From positions 1-6,628 of the forward strand of contig JAGLQP010000107.1 in the NCBI GenBank assembly GCA_023136785.1: a stretch of 6,628 bases of DNA. The letters are read 5' to 3'. The notes under the pieces were generated by a model, which did not search any database, was not told the DNA's origin, and saw only the letters and a program-made list of their open reading frames with translations. Origin of the DNA: Spirochaetales bacterium. Lineage in GTDB: Bacteria > Spirochaetota > Spirochaetia > SZUA-6 > DRHE01. Made by a program: the position numbers and the translations under genes. How positions within the stretch are numbered: position 1 is the first letter of the stretch; every line of letters starts with the position of its first letter. Below, piece by piece: positions 1 through 5,586 of this stretch.

Positions 1-266
1 CCCCCACGGTCGCCTTCGGTCCGGGGTTTGCTCATGTTGACGGTGAGGGTGCGCCCCTCGTGCTCAATGCCGTTCATGGCCTCGATGGCCTTTTCGGCTT
101 CCTGCTGGGTGCCCATCTCTACGAAGCCGAAGCCGCGGGAGCGGTCGGTGTACTTGTCGGTGATTACGTTAGCGGACTCTACGGTCCCGTGGGCTTCGAA
201 GAGCTCGCGCAGCTGGTCGTCGGTCACGGAGTAGGCCAGACCACCCACATAGATTTTCTTGTTCAT
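1..266 (-). CDS. RRM-domain RNA-binding protein (3' end outside window)
   Basis: This is a small single-RRM RNA-binding protein of the bacterial glycine-rich or cold-inducible Rbp type; such proteins bind single-stranded RNA and are usually linked to cold or RNA metabolism. The 88 visible residues begin MNKKIYVGGLAYSV and cover an almost complete RRM. RNP2 is KIYVGGL at residues 4-10 and RNP1 is RGFGFVEM at about 44-51, with the aromatic residues expected for base stacking. The end of the domain (RTLTVNMSKPR) is followed by a charged stretch that reaches the window edge, where these proteins often have a Gly/Arg-rich tail. The ATG is preceded by a near-perfect Shine-Dalgarno (AGGAGGA). Transcription probably starts about 200 nt upstream, and the leader contains a complement of the ribosome binding site. 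The family call is firm; the physiological role is inferred. Confidence 0.93.
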   Translation of the reverse strand, partial: MNKKIYVGGLAYSVTDDQLRELFEAHGTVESANVITDKYTDRSRGFGFVEMGTQQEAEKAIEAMNGIEHEGRTLTVNMSKPRTEGDRG

Positions 267-466
267 GTTCTCCTCCTAATAGAGAGCCTGATGATGATCA
301 TCGCCCTTTGATACTCGCCACTGGAGGAGCAGAACGGTGTATCGTTTTTGGATTCTACTGTCCGGCCGGTTGTTCCTGCGGGTGGGAGATGCAAGGTCAG
401 TATGATCGGGCTTCACAATTCATTTTTCGATTTCGACCTCGGGAAGCCCTTTTTTAACGGTCGATG
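267..466 (-). promoter_or_regulatory. Long 5' leader of the RRM gene with a possible sequestered ribosome binding site
   Basis: About 200 nt separate the predicted transcription start from the RRM start codon, and no other gene is seen in them. On the minus-strand RNA the Shine-Dalgarno GGAGGAG (276 down to 270) is perfectly complementary to CUCCUCC at 329 down to 323, with a 46-nt loop between them. An alternative register adds GUUC (335-332) pairing with GAAC (270-267), with a 3-nt bulge, so the ribosome binding site could be fully masked. A second stem, GGGCTTC/GAAGCCC, lies near the 5' end at 408-414 and 443-449. Temperature- or protein-responsive leaders are known for cold-inducible RNA-binding proteins, but control of this gene is inferred from complementarity alone. 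No recognised riboswitch family is evident. Confidence 0.45.
408..455. repeat. Inverted repeat with T-run in the RRM leader
   Basis: GGGCTTC (408-414) and GAAGCCC (443-449) form a perfect 7-bp stem around a 28-nt loop that itself contains the small repeat TCGA-TT-TCGA. On the plus strand the stem is followed directly by six T residues (450-455), so it could act as a terminator for antisense transcription leaving the RRM region. In the minus-strand mRNA the same stem would fold about 17 nt from the predicted 5' end, just after an A-run. The long loop makes a standard intrinsic terminator less certain. Confidence 0.35.
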
Positions 467-472
467 GTCAAG

Positions 473-501
473 AATATAACAATTTTCAGGGCGCGTGTCA
501 A
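473..501 (-). promoter_or_regulatory. Sigma70-type promoter for the RRM gene
   Basis: On the minus strand a perfect -35 TTGACA (501-496) is followed by a 17-bp spacer and the -10 TATATT (478-473), which is 5/6 to consensus. Transcription would start near 466 and run toward the RRM gene, giving a leader of about 200 nt. The -35 box shares its TGA with the stop codon of the antitoxin-like reading frame at 500-498. This is among the best promoter matches in the window. Confidence 0.65.
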
Positions 502-638
502 TCCCCCCGCATGGCACCGCGAGGGTTCTCGATCATGACCTCCTTGAGGAAGGCCACCGCCTTGCGCAACCCGTTTGGATGAAAAATGACAGTTGATTTC
601 AGATTCTTTCGAAGATCACTGTAGTTTATTGCACTCAT
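498..638 (-). pseudogene. Truncated Phd/YefM-family antitoxin remnant
   Basis: The reading frame starts MSAINYSDLRKNLKST, which matches the conserved N-terminus of Phd/YefM antitoxins (the typical start resembles M-x-x-INYSD-hydrophobic-RKNLKS). These are DNA-binding partners of RelE/YoeB- or Doc-type toxins. After about 16 residues the similarity ends: the expected continuation of a Pro/Thr-rich strand and the LMS-x-x-EY segment is missing. It is replaced by 30 unrelated residues ending NPRGAMRGD, which are encoded by DNA that is more GC-rich than the first part. The product is 46 residues against roughly 80-90 for an intact antitoxin. No toxin gene follows. The frame stays open upstream to an ATG at 701, but the antitoxin start at 638 fits the family, with only a weak ribosome binding site. 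It is likely the end of a deleted toxin-antitoxin module, fused by chance to older sequence. Expression is unknown. Confidence 0.55.
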
Positions 639-923
639 AGTTATCTCTTCAGCAACACTAGTTGTACCGATAATTGGACAATAAATCATGTCGATTTTCA
701 ATTCAAACTGCTACCGAATTCCCACCGATTTCGTAAAAGCTATCGTACCTATTCGTACCTATTGCTTAAGATCGGCAGTTCGAGTCTGTGGAGGGGAGCT
801 TGTTATTCCTTATGACAAGGTTTAGCGCCCGTGAGTATGTCAACTCGCGCTGCCCACCTCACAGGATTTTTTGTATCGCCCAAATCCTACAAACTGCAGA
901 ACACACGGAGGCGGCTCTACTTT
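639..923. other. Gene-free spacer, AT-rich in its first part
   Basis: No convincing gene is seen here. The AT-rich stretch that contains the antitoxin remnant (about 560-770) continues into this spacer and contrasts with the GC-richer genes on either side. It holds a 10-bp tandem repeat (744-763), a tRNA T-arm-like motif (774-790), and two inverted repeats: CTTGT/ACAAG arms at 799-803 and 815-819, and AGGATTT/AAATCCT at 863-869 and 882-888. The last lies 36 nt beyond the aldo/keto reductase stop and could form a 3' hairpin for that gene, but no U-run follows it on the minus strand. Confidence 0.5.
744..763. repeat. 10-bp direct tandem repeat
   Basis: The unit CGTACCTATT occurs twice head-to-tail with no mismatch (744-753 and 754-763). 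It lies about 105 bp upstream of the antitoxin-remnant start codon, inside the AT-rich stretch. It could be a leftover repeat of an operator or iteron, or a simple duplication. Two copies are too few to call a function. Confidence 0.6.
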
Positions 924-2036
924 TCAGAACAGATAGCCGTCGCCGGCGAGCTTGGAATGGGCGATCTTCAGTTTTCGATCTACGTCGATGCCGTAGGAGC
1001 AGAGGATGTTCAGGGCTGAGTAGTCCCGCTCCGGATCTCCCTTCTGCTTCAGTTTTCCGTACTCATTCCGCGCCCAGTCCTTCTGATCGAACCAGTGCTT
1101 GAGCCGCTCCTGCAGGGCGTAGGTTTGAGGGTCCGGGACCGAGTAGTCGGACATCTGCCGATCGAACAGTCCTTCAAGAAGGAAGACCTCGTAGGGGGCG
1201 AAGCCGTCCGCTCCCCGGCATTTCTTGCATTGACGGCAGACATAGCGTCCAAGCTCGGGAGCGCTGCGGTACAGCTCCTCCTTCTCCTCCTCGGCCATCG
1301 GGGTGAAGTTTTCCGCAATGGCCAGATCCTGCTCCAGCTGGTCGAGGCGATTCATCCCGAGAACCAGAGAGGCGATGGGCAGGCTCAAGGTGTAGCGTAT
1401 TGCCGGCTCCACATTCCGGTACAGGTAGCCGTCCGCCAGAGCCTTCATGCCGAGAACCCCTACCCCTCTCTCGAGGCAGAGGGGCAGGAGCTCCTCTTCG
1501 GCCTGTGGAAAGTTGAAGCGATCGAAGTAGTTGAACCCGGTCATGAGCACATCGTAGAGATGATTCTCGATCGAGTACTGAATGCCCGCCGGCCGGCCGT
1601 GGCCGGAAATCGCCGCAAATCGCGCCTTTCCCGCCTTCTTCGCCTCTTCGAAAGCCTCCATTGCCCCTCCCGGAGCCAGGATCTGCTTGGCTTCCTCGAC
1701 GGTCTGAGGCTCGTGCATGAAGAACAGATCCACCCGATCGGTGCGGAGATTCTTCAGGCTCCGCTCCAGGCTGGCCAGGGCACCCTGCCGAGTGCGGTCC
1801 ACAGTCTTTGTCGTCAGCACGAACTCATCGCGCCGGTGGGAAACAGCCTCGCCGATCTTGCGCTCCGAGATCCCGTCGCCGTACTGAGCTGCGGTTTCGA
1901 TGTAGTTGCCCCCCCGGTCGAGGTAGGTGTTTAGAAGATTTGAGGCCTCCTTGCGAGGGACCTCGATCAGGTGAAAACCGCCATAACCGATGATAGACAG
2001 TTCCAGTCCGGTCTTACCCAGGGTGCGTTTCTTCAT
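924..2036 (-). CDS. Aldo/keto reductase with C-terminal cysteine tail
   Basis: This 370-residue cytoplasmic protein has an NADPH-type aldo/keto reductase TIM barrel (about 1-250), opening RTLGKTGLELSIIGYGG. Of the catalytic tetrad, Tyr52 (AAQYG), Lys77 (TTKT) and His108 (LFFMHEP) are present. The Asp usually found in the G-x-x-x-hydrophobic-D-T-A motif is Glu47 (NYIETA). The tail (about 255-370) resembles Fe-S-containing AKR relatives but has only C267-x2-C270-x2-C273; the next ligand position holds Ala. A lone Cys346 sits in CSYGIDVDRKLKIAH, where relatives have a richer cysteine motif ending in CPYGI. It may carry an incomplete, unusual or lost cluster. Substrate cannot be assigned. The ATG at 2036 has purine-rich GGAGGACGGAGA just upstream. 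It is divergent from the thioesterase gene and has its own promoter candidate. Confidence 0.88.
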   Translation of the reverse strand: MKKRTLGKTGLELSIIGYGGFHLIEVPRKEASNLLNTYLDRGGNYIETAAQYGDGISERKIGEAVSHRRDEFVLTTKTVDRTRQGALASLERSLKNLRTDRVDLFFMHEPQTVEEAKQILAPGGAMEAFEEAKKAGKARFAAISGHGRPAGIQYSIENHLYDVLMTGFNYFDRFNFPQAEEELLPLCLERGVGVLGMKALADGYLYRNVEPAIRYTLSLPIASLVLGMNRLDQLEQDLAIAENFTPMAEEEKEELYRSAPELGRYVCRQCKKCRGADGFAPYEVFLLEGLFDRQMSDYSVPDPQTYALQERLKHWFDQKDWARNEYGKLKQKGDPERDYSALNILCSYGIDVDRKLKIAHSKLAGDGYLF

Positions 2037-2076
2037 GGCTTCTCCGTCCTCCGCCTGCAGGATAGTTGGTGCTCCA

Positions 2077-2106
2077 ATAGTAGAACCGGGATGGACCGTG
2101 AGTCAA
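2077..2106 (-). promoter_or_regulatory. Promoter candidate for the aldo/keto reductase
   Basis: On the minus strand TTGACT (2106-2101, 5/6 to the -35 consensus) is followed after 18 bp by TACTAT (2082-2077, 4/6 to the -10 consensus). Transcription would start near 2070 and leave a leader of about 34 nt containing the ribosome binding site. The position and spacing are reasonable. Confidence 0.5.
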
Positions 2107-2199
2107 TCGACTAGGCCCTGCCGGTTTTCCGCCGCGGATCATCGATTCTGTTCCTGAGGCAGCTCGGTGCATCAAACAACCGTTTGAACGCCCGAACAT

Positions 2200-2228
2200 T
2201 TGCATTCCCTTCAACCGATTCCTATACT
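2200..2228 (+). promoter_or_regulatory. Promoter candidate for the thioesterase
   Basis: A good -10 box TATACT (2223-2228, 5/6) lies 17 bp after a weak -35-like TTGCAT (2200-2205, 3/6). The start codon is 30 bp downstream of the -10, preceded by GAGGAG at 2247-2252. The -35 is poor, so an activator may be needed or the true promoter may differ. Confidence 0.45.
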
Positions 2229-2258
2229 GGGATGCAGTGAGATACCGAGGAGTGGTAA

Positions 2259-2765
2259 ATGAAACAGAAAGTTGTTGCCAAACAGCCCAATTCCAAGATG
2301 TGCTATGTCTGCGGGCTGAAGAACCCAAAGGGTCTACGGGCATCTTTTTACGAACTGGAGAACGGTGAGGTGGTTGGGCAGTTCCATTCTACAGATACCT
2401 ACCAGGGCTATCCCGACCGCCTTCACGGTTGTATCGCCGCAGGTCTCCTGGACGAGGCGATCGGCCGGGCCATTCGAACCCGCTACGACGAAGAGGCGAT
2501 GGGTCAGACAGTCGAGCTTCACCTTCGCTACAGAGCGCCGATTCCCTTGAACCAAACCTTGACGATCGTGGCTCGGGTCACCCGGGACACCCGCCGGATC
2601 TTCGAGGGAAGTGCCGAGCTCAAACTGGCCGATGGTACCGTGGCCGTAGAGGCTTCAGGAAAGTACGTCAATATCATCGGCGACATGCTCTCCAAGGAGG
2701 AACTGGAAGCCCAGGAATGGAAGGTCTATCCTGCGGAGGATGATCCGCGGGAGCTGGACGTCTAA
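2259..2765 (+). CDS. PaaI-like hotdog-fold thioesterase
   Basis: The 168-residue protein matches the single-domain hotdog thioesterase family, which hydrolyses acyl-CoA-type thioesters in the cytoplasm, normally as an oligomer. The central hotdog helix reads LHGCIAAGLLDEAIGRAI (residues 55-72), with the HG-x(6)-LLDE arrangement typical of PaaI/YbgC-like enzymes and Asp65/Glu66 as the likely catalytic acidic residues. Beta-strands follow (VELHLRYRAPIP, then TLTIVARV and EGSAELKLADG), ending at KYVNI. The N-terminal CYVCGLKNPKGL (15-26) has a Cys-x2-Cys pair seen in a subgroup of these proteins, possibly structural. An acidic tail of about 25 residues follows the fold. The ATG is supported by GAGGAG at a good distance. 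The natural substrate is unknown. It is transcribed divergently from the reductase and no operon partner is evident. Confidence 0.88.
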   Translation: MKQKVVAKQPNSKMCYVCGLKNPKGLRASFYELENGEVVGQFHSTDTYQGYPDRLHGCIAAGLLDEAIGRAIRTRYDEEAMGQTVELHLRYRAPIPLNQTLTIVARVTRDTRRIFEGSAELKLADGTVAVEASGKYVNIIGDMLSKEELEAQEWKVYPAEDDPRELDV

Positions 2766-2814
2766 GGATCTCGCCCATCAATCAAACCCTTTCTCCCCAC
2801 CTCCCAATTCCCTA

Positions 2815-2843
2815 TTGACATTTTATTTACGTTTAGCTACTAT
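2815..2843 (+). promoter_or_regulatory. Promoter of the tetR-hydrolase-mttB unit
   Basis: A perfect -35 TTGACA (2815-2820) is followed by a 17-bp AT-rich spacer and TACTAT (2838-2843, 4/6 to consensus). Transcription would start near 2850, about 50 nt before the TetR start. No other promoter as good is seen before the methyltransferase gene, so this one probably drives the group. Confidence 0.6.
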
Positions 2844-2847
2844 TCAT

Positions 2848-2887
2848 ACGATTTTCGTCTATATAGTGGTATTCGTAAGTAAACGAA
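2848..2887. promoter_or_regulatory. Possible TetR operator: two small inverted repeats
   Basis: Two inverted repeats lie between the -10 box and the regulator start: ACGA-TTT-TCGT (2848-2858) and TTCGT-AAGTAA-ACGAA (2872-2887). TetR-family proteins often bind such palindromes over their own promoter and autorepress. The arms are short (4 and 5 bp) and share the TCGT/ACGA core, which supports a common binding protein, but this is inference from position and symmetry. Confidence 0.4.
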
Positions 2888-2899
2888 CAAGAAGCAAAG

Positions 2900-3475
2900 G
2901 TGGAGAGAGCCAAAGAATCGAGGAGATCGCACAAGCGGGAACAGGTCCTCCACACCGCCGAAAGGCTCTTCTCCCGCTTCGGTGCCCGGCGGGTCACTGT
3001 CGAGGAAATCTGCCGCGAAGCCGGAGTGAGCAAGATGACCTTCTACAAATATTTCTCCAACAAGGTGGAGCTGATTCGGACCATCCGGGCCAACTGGATC
3101 GACGAGGGCTTCAGGAAGTTCGACCAAATCAACGAGATGGATCTAGCCTTTCCGGAGAAGATCGATCTGATGACCCGGTGGGAGGTTGAGTTTACTTCCC
3201 GCATCAACGCCGAGTTCATTCGGGAGATCCTCTCCACGAAGGTTGTGGAGGAACGATTCAAGCGGGGCTACCTCAGGAACATCGCCCGAGCCCAGAAAAC
3301 GGGGGAGATCCGCCCCGACATCGACCCTGAGTTCCTGTGGTTGGTTCAGAAGAAGCTCGGAGAGCTGTTCAGGGATGAAAGCTGGAAGAGGGTGCCCCTC
3401 GAGTTCAGCCAGTTTCAGGAGCAGCTGCGCAGTCTGCTATACTACGGATTACTCAGCCGCGAGGAGGAGGGATGA
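2900..3475 (+). CDS. TetR/AcrR-family transcriptional regulator
   Basis: The 191-residue protein has the N-terminal TetR DNA-binding domain, from REQVLHTAERLFSRFG (13-28) through the helix-turn-helix (about 33-52; recognition helix VSKMTFYKYF) to the lysine of SNKVEL. The C-terminal part (about 65-190) is helical and presumably binds an unidentified ligand. The start is GTG at 2900. No ATG exists upstream before the in-frame TAA at 2876-2878, and the first internal ATG falls inside the HTH. The ribosome binding site is weak (AAGAAG at 2889-2894). The stop overlaps the next start as ATGA, and the last codons supply a strong GAGGAGGAGG ribosome binding site for it, so translation is coupled. 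It likely regulates itself and the downstream enzymes. Ligand unknown. Confidence 0.9.
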   Translation: MERAKESRRSHKREQVLHTAERLFSRFGARRVTVEEICREAGVSKMTFYKYFSNKVELIRTIRANWIDEGFRKFDQINEMDLAFPEKIDLMTRWEVEFTSRINAEFIREILSTKVVEERFKRGYLRNIARAQKTGEIRPDIDPEFLWLVQKKLGELFRDESWKRVPLEFSQFQEQLRSLLYYGLLSREEEG

Positions 3476-4082
3476 TTCTGCTGCGAGTTCTTATGTACGT
3501 TGGTCTGATGATCTGCGGCCTCATTGCCGCCTATGCTGTCTGCTTTCAGGAAGCCGGATTTGCAGTACTGGCCTTCGATTACAGGCACCTGGGTGAAAGT
3601 GGAGGGGAACCCCGACAGCTCGTGTGGATCCCCTACCAGAAGGAGGACTATGCGGCGGCGGTCCGCTACCTTCGAGGGCTTCAGGAAATCGATCCTGCCA
3701 AAATCGCCCTGTGGGGCACCTCCTTGAGCGGAGGGCATGTGGTGGTAACCGCTGCTGGGGATGAGAAGATCGCCTGTGTATCCGCCCAGGTCCCATTGCT
3801 GGACGGGGAAGCCGGGGGAATGGAAAGCACCGTCGCGGTGATGGCCGATGCAGGTGCCTGGGACACCTTCGAGGCTCTGGCGCCGGATGAGTTTATCAAC
3901 GAAGCCTGCGCTAGGATCCTAATTCGCATCGACAAATACAAGCCGCTGAAAAGCGCTTGGGGAATCGAGCACAGATCATCCGCTACCCCATCGATCACTT
4001 CGATATCTATCTGGGGAGCAACTTCGAGAGGGCAGTAAAGGATCAGCTGGAGTTTTTTAAAAAACACCTCTACAGGTCATAG
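3472..4082 (+). pseudogene. Decayed alpha/beta hydrolase
   Basis: The in-frame product (188 aa, 3472-4038) contains the core of a dienelactone-hydrolase-like alpha/beta hydrolase: EAGFAVLAFDYRHLGESGGEPRQ (27-49, written across the turn), then the nucleophile elbow GTSLSGGH with Ser84. Intact relatives are about 300 aa. Three parts are damaged. The N-terminal strands and the HG oxyanion segment are absent, replaced by a short hydrophobic lead. The stretch after DGEAGG is shortened. After YKPLKS, near 3940-3960, the frame is lost. The true C-terminus continues in another frame, reading AEKRLGNRAQIIRYP then IDHFDIYLGSNFERAV and ending at the TAG at 4080-4082; this contains the expected catalytic His. 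The segment with the catalytic Asp is missing entirely. A sequencing slip alone would not explain all three. It sits between tetR and mttB with an ATGA overlap and a strong ribosome binding site, so translation may persist for coupling. Confidence 0.75.
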
Positions 4083-4103
4083 ACCGGAAAGGGATTGCAG
4101 ATC

Positions 4104-5579
4104 ATGGAATCAGCCATAAGACCGGAGTTCAAAGTCCTGAGCTCCGAAACCATCGAAAGGGTAATCGGAGAGGCGAAGGACATTCTCCACGAACTGGGTT
4201 TTTTCCTGGAGAATCAGGAGGCCTTGGAGTTGCTCGAAGCTGCAGGTGCCGATATAGATGCAAAGCACCGCCAGGTCTTTCTGTCACCGGACATGATCGA
4301 CAGGGCTGTGAAAAGCGCACCTTCCTCCCTCTGTCTCTACGATACGGGAGGAGCGAAAGTGGTGGAATTGGGGGGCGACACCGTCTGTTTCGATCCCGGC
4401 TCTGCAGCCCTGAACATTTTGGATCCCGAAACGAACGAAATCCGCCCCGCCCTGACTCCGGATTTTGTCGCCTTCAGCAAAGTCGTTGACCAGCTCGAGC
4501 ACATCCGAGCTCAGAGCACGGCCATGATCTGTTCCGACGTACCGCAGGGCATGGTCGACCGTTACCGGCTGTATCTAGCTCTGCTGTACTCCAAAAAGCC
4601 GGTAGTCACGGGCACCTTCGCCAAGGAGTCCTTCAACATCATGAAGGAGATGTTGATCGCCGTGCGTGGAAGCGTGGAAGCGCTGAAGCAAAAACCCCTG
4701 GCGATTTTCGATGCCTGCCCCTCTCCCCCACTGAAGTGGAGCGATCTGACCTGCCAGAGCCTGATCGATGCGGCCCGGGCCGGCATCCCCTCGGAGTTTG
4801 TCTCCATGCCGCTGACCGGAGCCACCGCACCGATAACGCTTCTCGGGGCCATCGTGCAGCACGCCGCTGAAACCCTGGCCGGTGTGGTGATCAGCCAGAC
4901 CGTGCAGGCCGGCGCCCCGGTCATCTGGGGCGGTTCCCCGTCGGCCTTCGACATGGCTCACGGCACGACTCCGATGGGCTCGATCGACACCATGCTCATC
5001 GACCTGGGATACGCGGAAATCGGGAAGCATCTGAATTTGCCCACTCACGCCTACATGGGCATGAGCGATGCTAAGCTTTTGGACGCCCAGGCCGGGTTGG
5101 AATCGGGAATGGGCAGCTTGCTCGCCGGAATCAAGGGGATCAACATGATCTCCGGCGCGGGCATGCTGAACTTCGAATCAACCCAGAGCATTCAGAAGCT
5201 GGTCATCGACAACGAGATCTGCGGGATGACCTATAAGTTCCTGCAGGGGATCGGCCGGAGGGATGAGCCGATCGCCCTCGGTCTGCTGAAGACCCTGATC
5301 TCGGATCAGCAGCTTCTCGACCATGAGCACACCTTGAAATGGTTCAAGACAGAGCACTTTCTTCCCTCTCAGGTCATCGATCGATCGAATTTCGACGATT
5401 GGTACCGCAGCGGGAAGACGAGTATCGGCCAAAGAGCCCTGGCCCGGGTGAACGAACTGATCGAAAAGTATCCGGGAATATCCTTGAACCCGGCCATTCA
5501 GAAAGAATTGACACGGATCGCTCGCAAAGACGCGGAGAGATTCGGGTTGAGCAGATTGCCCGAACAAGAATCACCGTAA
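4104..5579 (+). CDS. MttB-family methyltransferase, non-pyrrolysine type
   Basis: This belongs to the trimethylamine methyltransferase (MttB) superfamily, which in characterised members transfers a methyl group from a tri- or quaternary amine to a corrinoid protein. It is 491 residues from the ATG, the usual length, with family segments along the barrel: DPGSAALNILDP (about 97-108), VVTGTF (about 167-172), IWGGSPSAFDM (about 274-284), GMSDAKLLDAQAGLE (about 319-333) and GINMISGAGML (about 345-355). The frame has no internal TAG, so unlike methanogen MttB it needs no pyrrolysine. Non-Pyl members include MtgB (glycine betaine), MtpB (proline betaine) and MtcB (carnitine); the substrate here cannot be told. 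A TTG at 4095 is an alternative start, but GGAAAGGG (4086-4093) suits the ATG at 4104 better. It lies about 20 bp after the hydrolase relic, probably in the TetR unit. Its corrinoid partner is not in the window. Confidence 0.9.
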   Translation: MESAIRPEFKVLSSETIERVIGEAKDILHELGFFLENQEALELLEAAGADIDAKHRQVFLSPDMIDRAVKSAPSSLCLYDTGGAKVVELGGDTVCFDPGSAALNILDPETNEIRPALTPDFVAFSKVVDQLEHIRAQSTAMICSDVPQGMVDRYRLYLALLYSKKPVVTGTFAKESFNIMKEMLIAVRGSVEALKQKPLAIFDACPSPPLKWSDLTCQSLIDAARAGIPSEFVSMPLTGATAPITLLGAIVQHAAETLAGVVISQTVQAGAPVIWGGSPSAFDMAHGTTPMGSIDTMLIDLGYAEIGKHLNLPTHAYMGMSDAKLLDAQAGLESGMGSLLAGIKGINMISGAGMLNFESTQSIQKLVIDNEICGMTYKFLQGIGRRDEPIALGLLKTLISDQQLLDHEHTLKWFKTEHFLPSQVIDRSNFDDWYRSGKTSIGQRALARVNELIEKYPGISLNPAIQKELTRIARKDAERFGLSRLPEQESP

Positions 5580-5586
5580 GGCAAGC

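Noticed and set aside
362..369. CCGGCCGG palindrome and the GATGATCATC palindrome at 293-302 as operator sites
   Set aside because: Short perfect palindromes of this size occur by chance, and neither is placed against the promoter at 473-501 in a way that suggests an operator.
705..800. A complete tRNA gene
   Set aside because: Only a T-arm-like piece is present. No matching 5' acceptor strand, D-arm or anticodon arm is found at the right distance, and there is no CCA end.
863..888. Intrinsic terminator for the aldo/keto reductase
   Set aside because: The 7-bp stem AGGATTT/AAATCCT is real, but on the minus strand it is AT-rich and not followed by a U-run, so a terminator call is not supported.
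788..1102. A 104-codon plus-strand frame beginning in the spacer after the antitoxin remnant
   Set aside because: Most of it is antisense to the reductase tail, its composition is Arg/Ser-rich as expected of a shadow frame, and no convincing domain is seen.
1095..1934. A 279-codon open frame on the plus strand opposite the aldo/keto reductase
   Set aside because: The minus strand encodes a clear family protein over the same bases. The plus-strand translation shows no recognisable domain and its length is explained by the GC-rich antisense of a real gene.
4095..4103. TTG start for the methyltransferase, adding three residues
   Set aside because: The purine-rich ribosome binding site at 4086-4093 would touch the TTG, while its distance to the ATG at 4104 is workable. 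The ATG is preferred, though the TTG cannot be excluded.
4104..5579. Pyrrolysine-encoding amber codon within the MttB homologue
   Set aside because: The frame runs from start to TAA with no internal TAG, and no upstream or downstream split of the family domain is seen.
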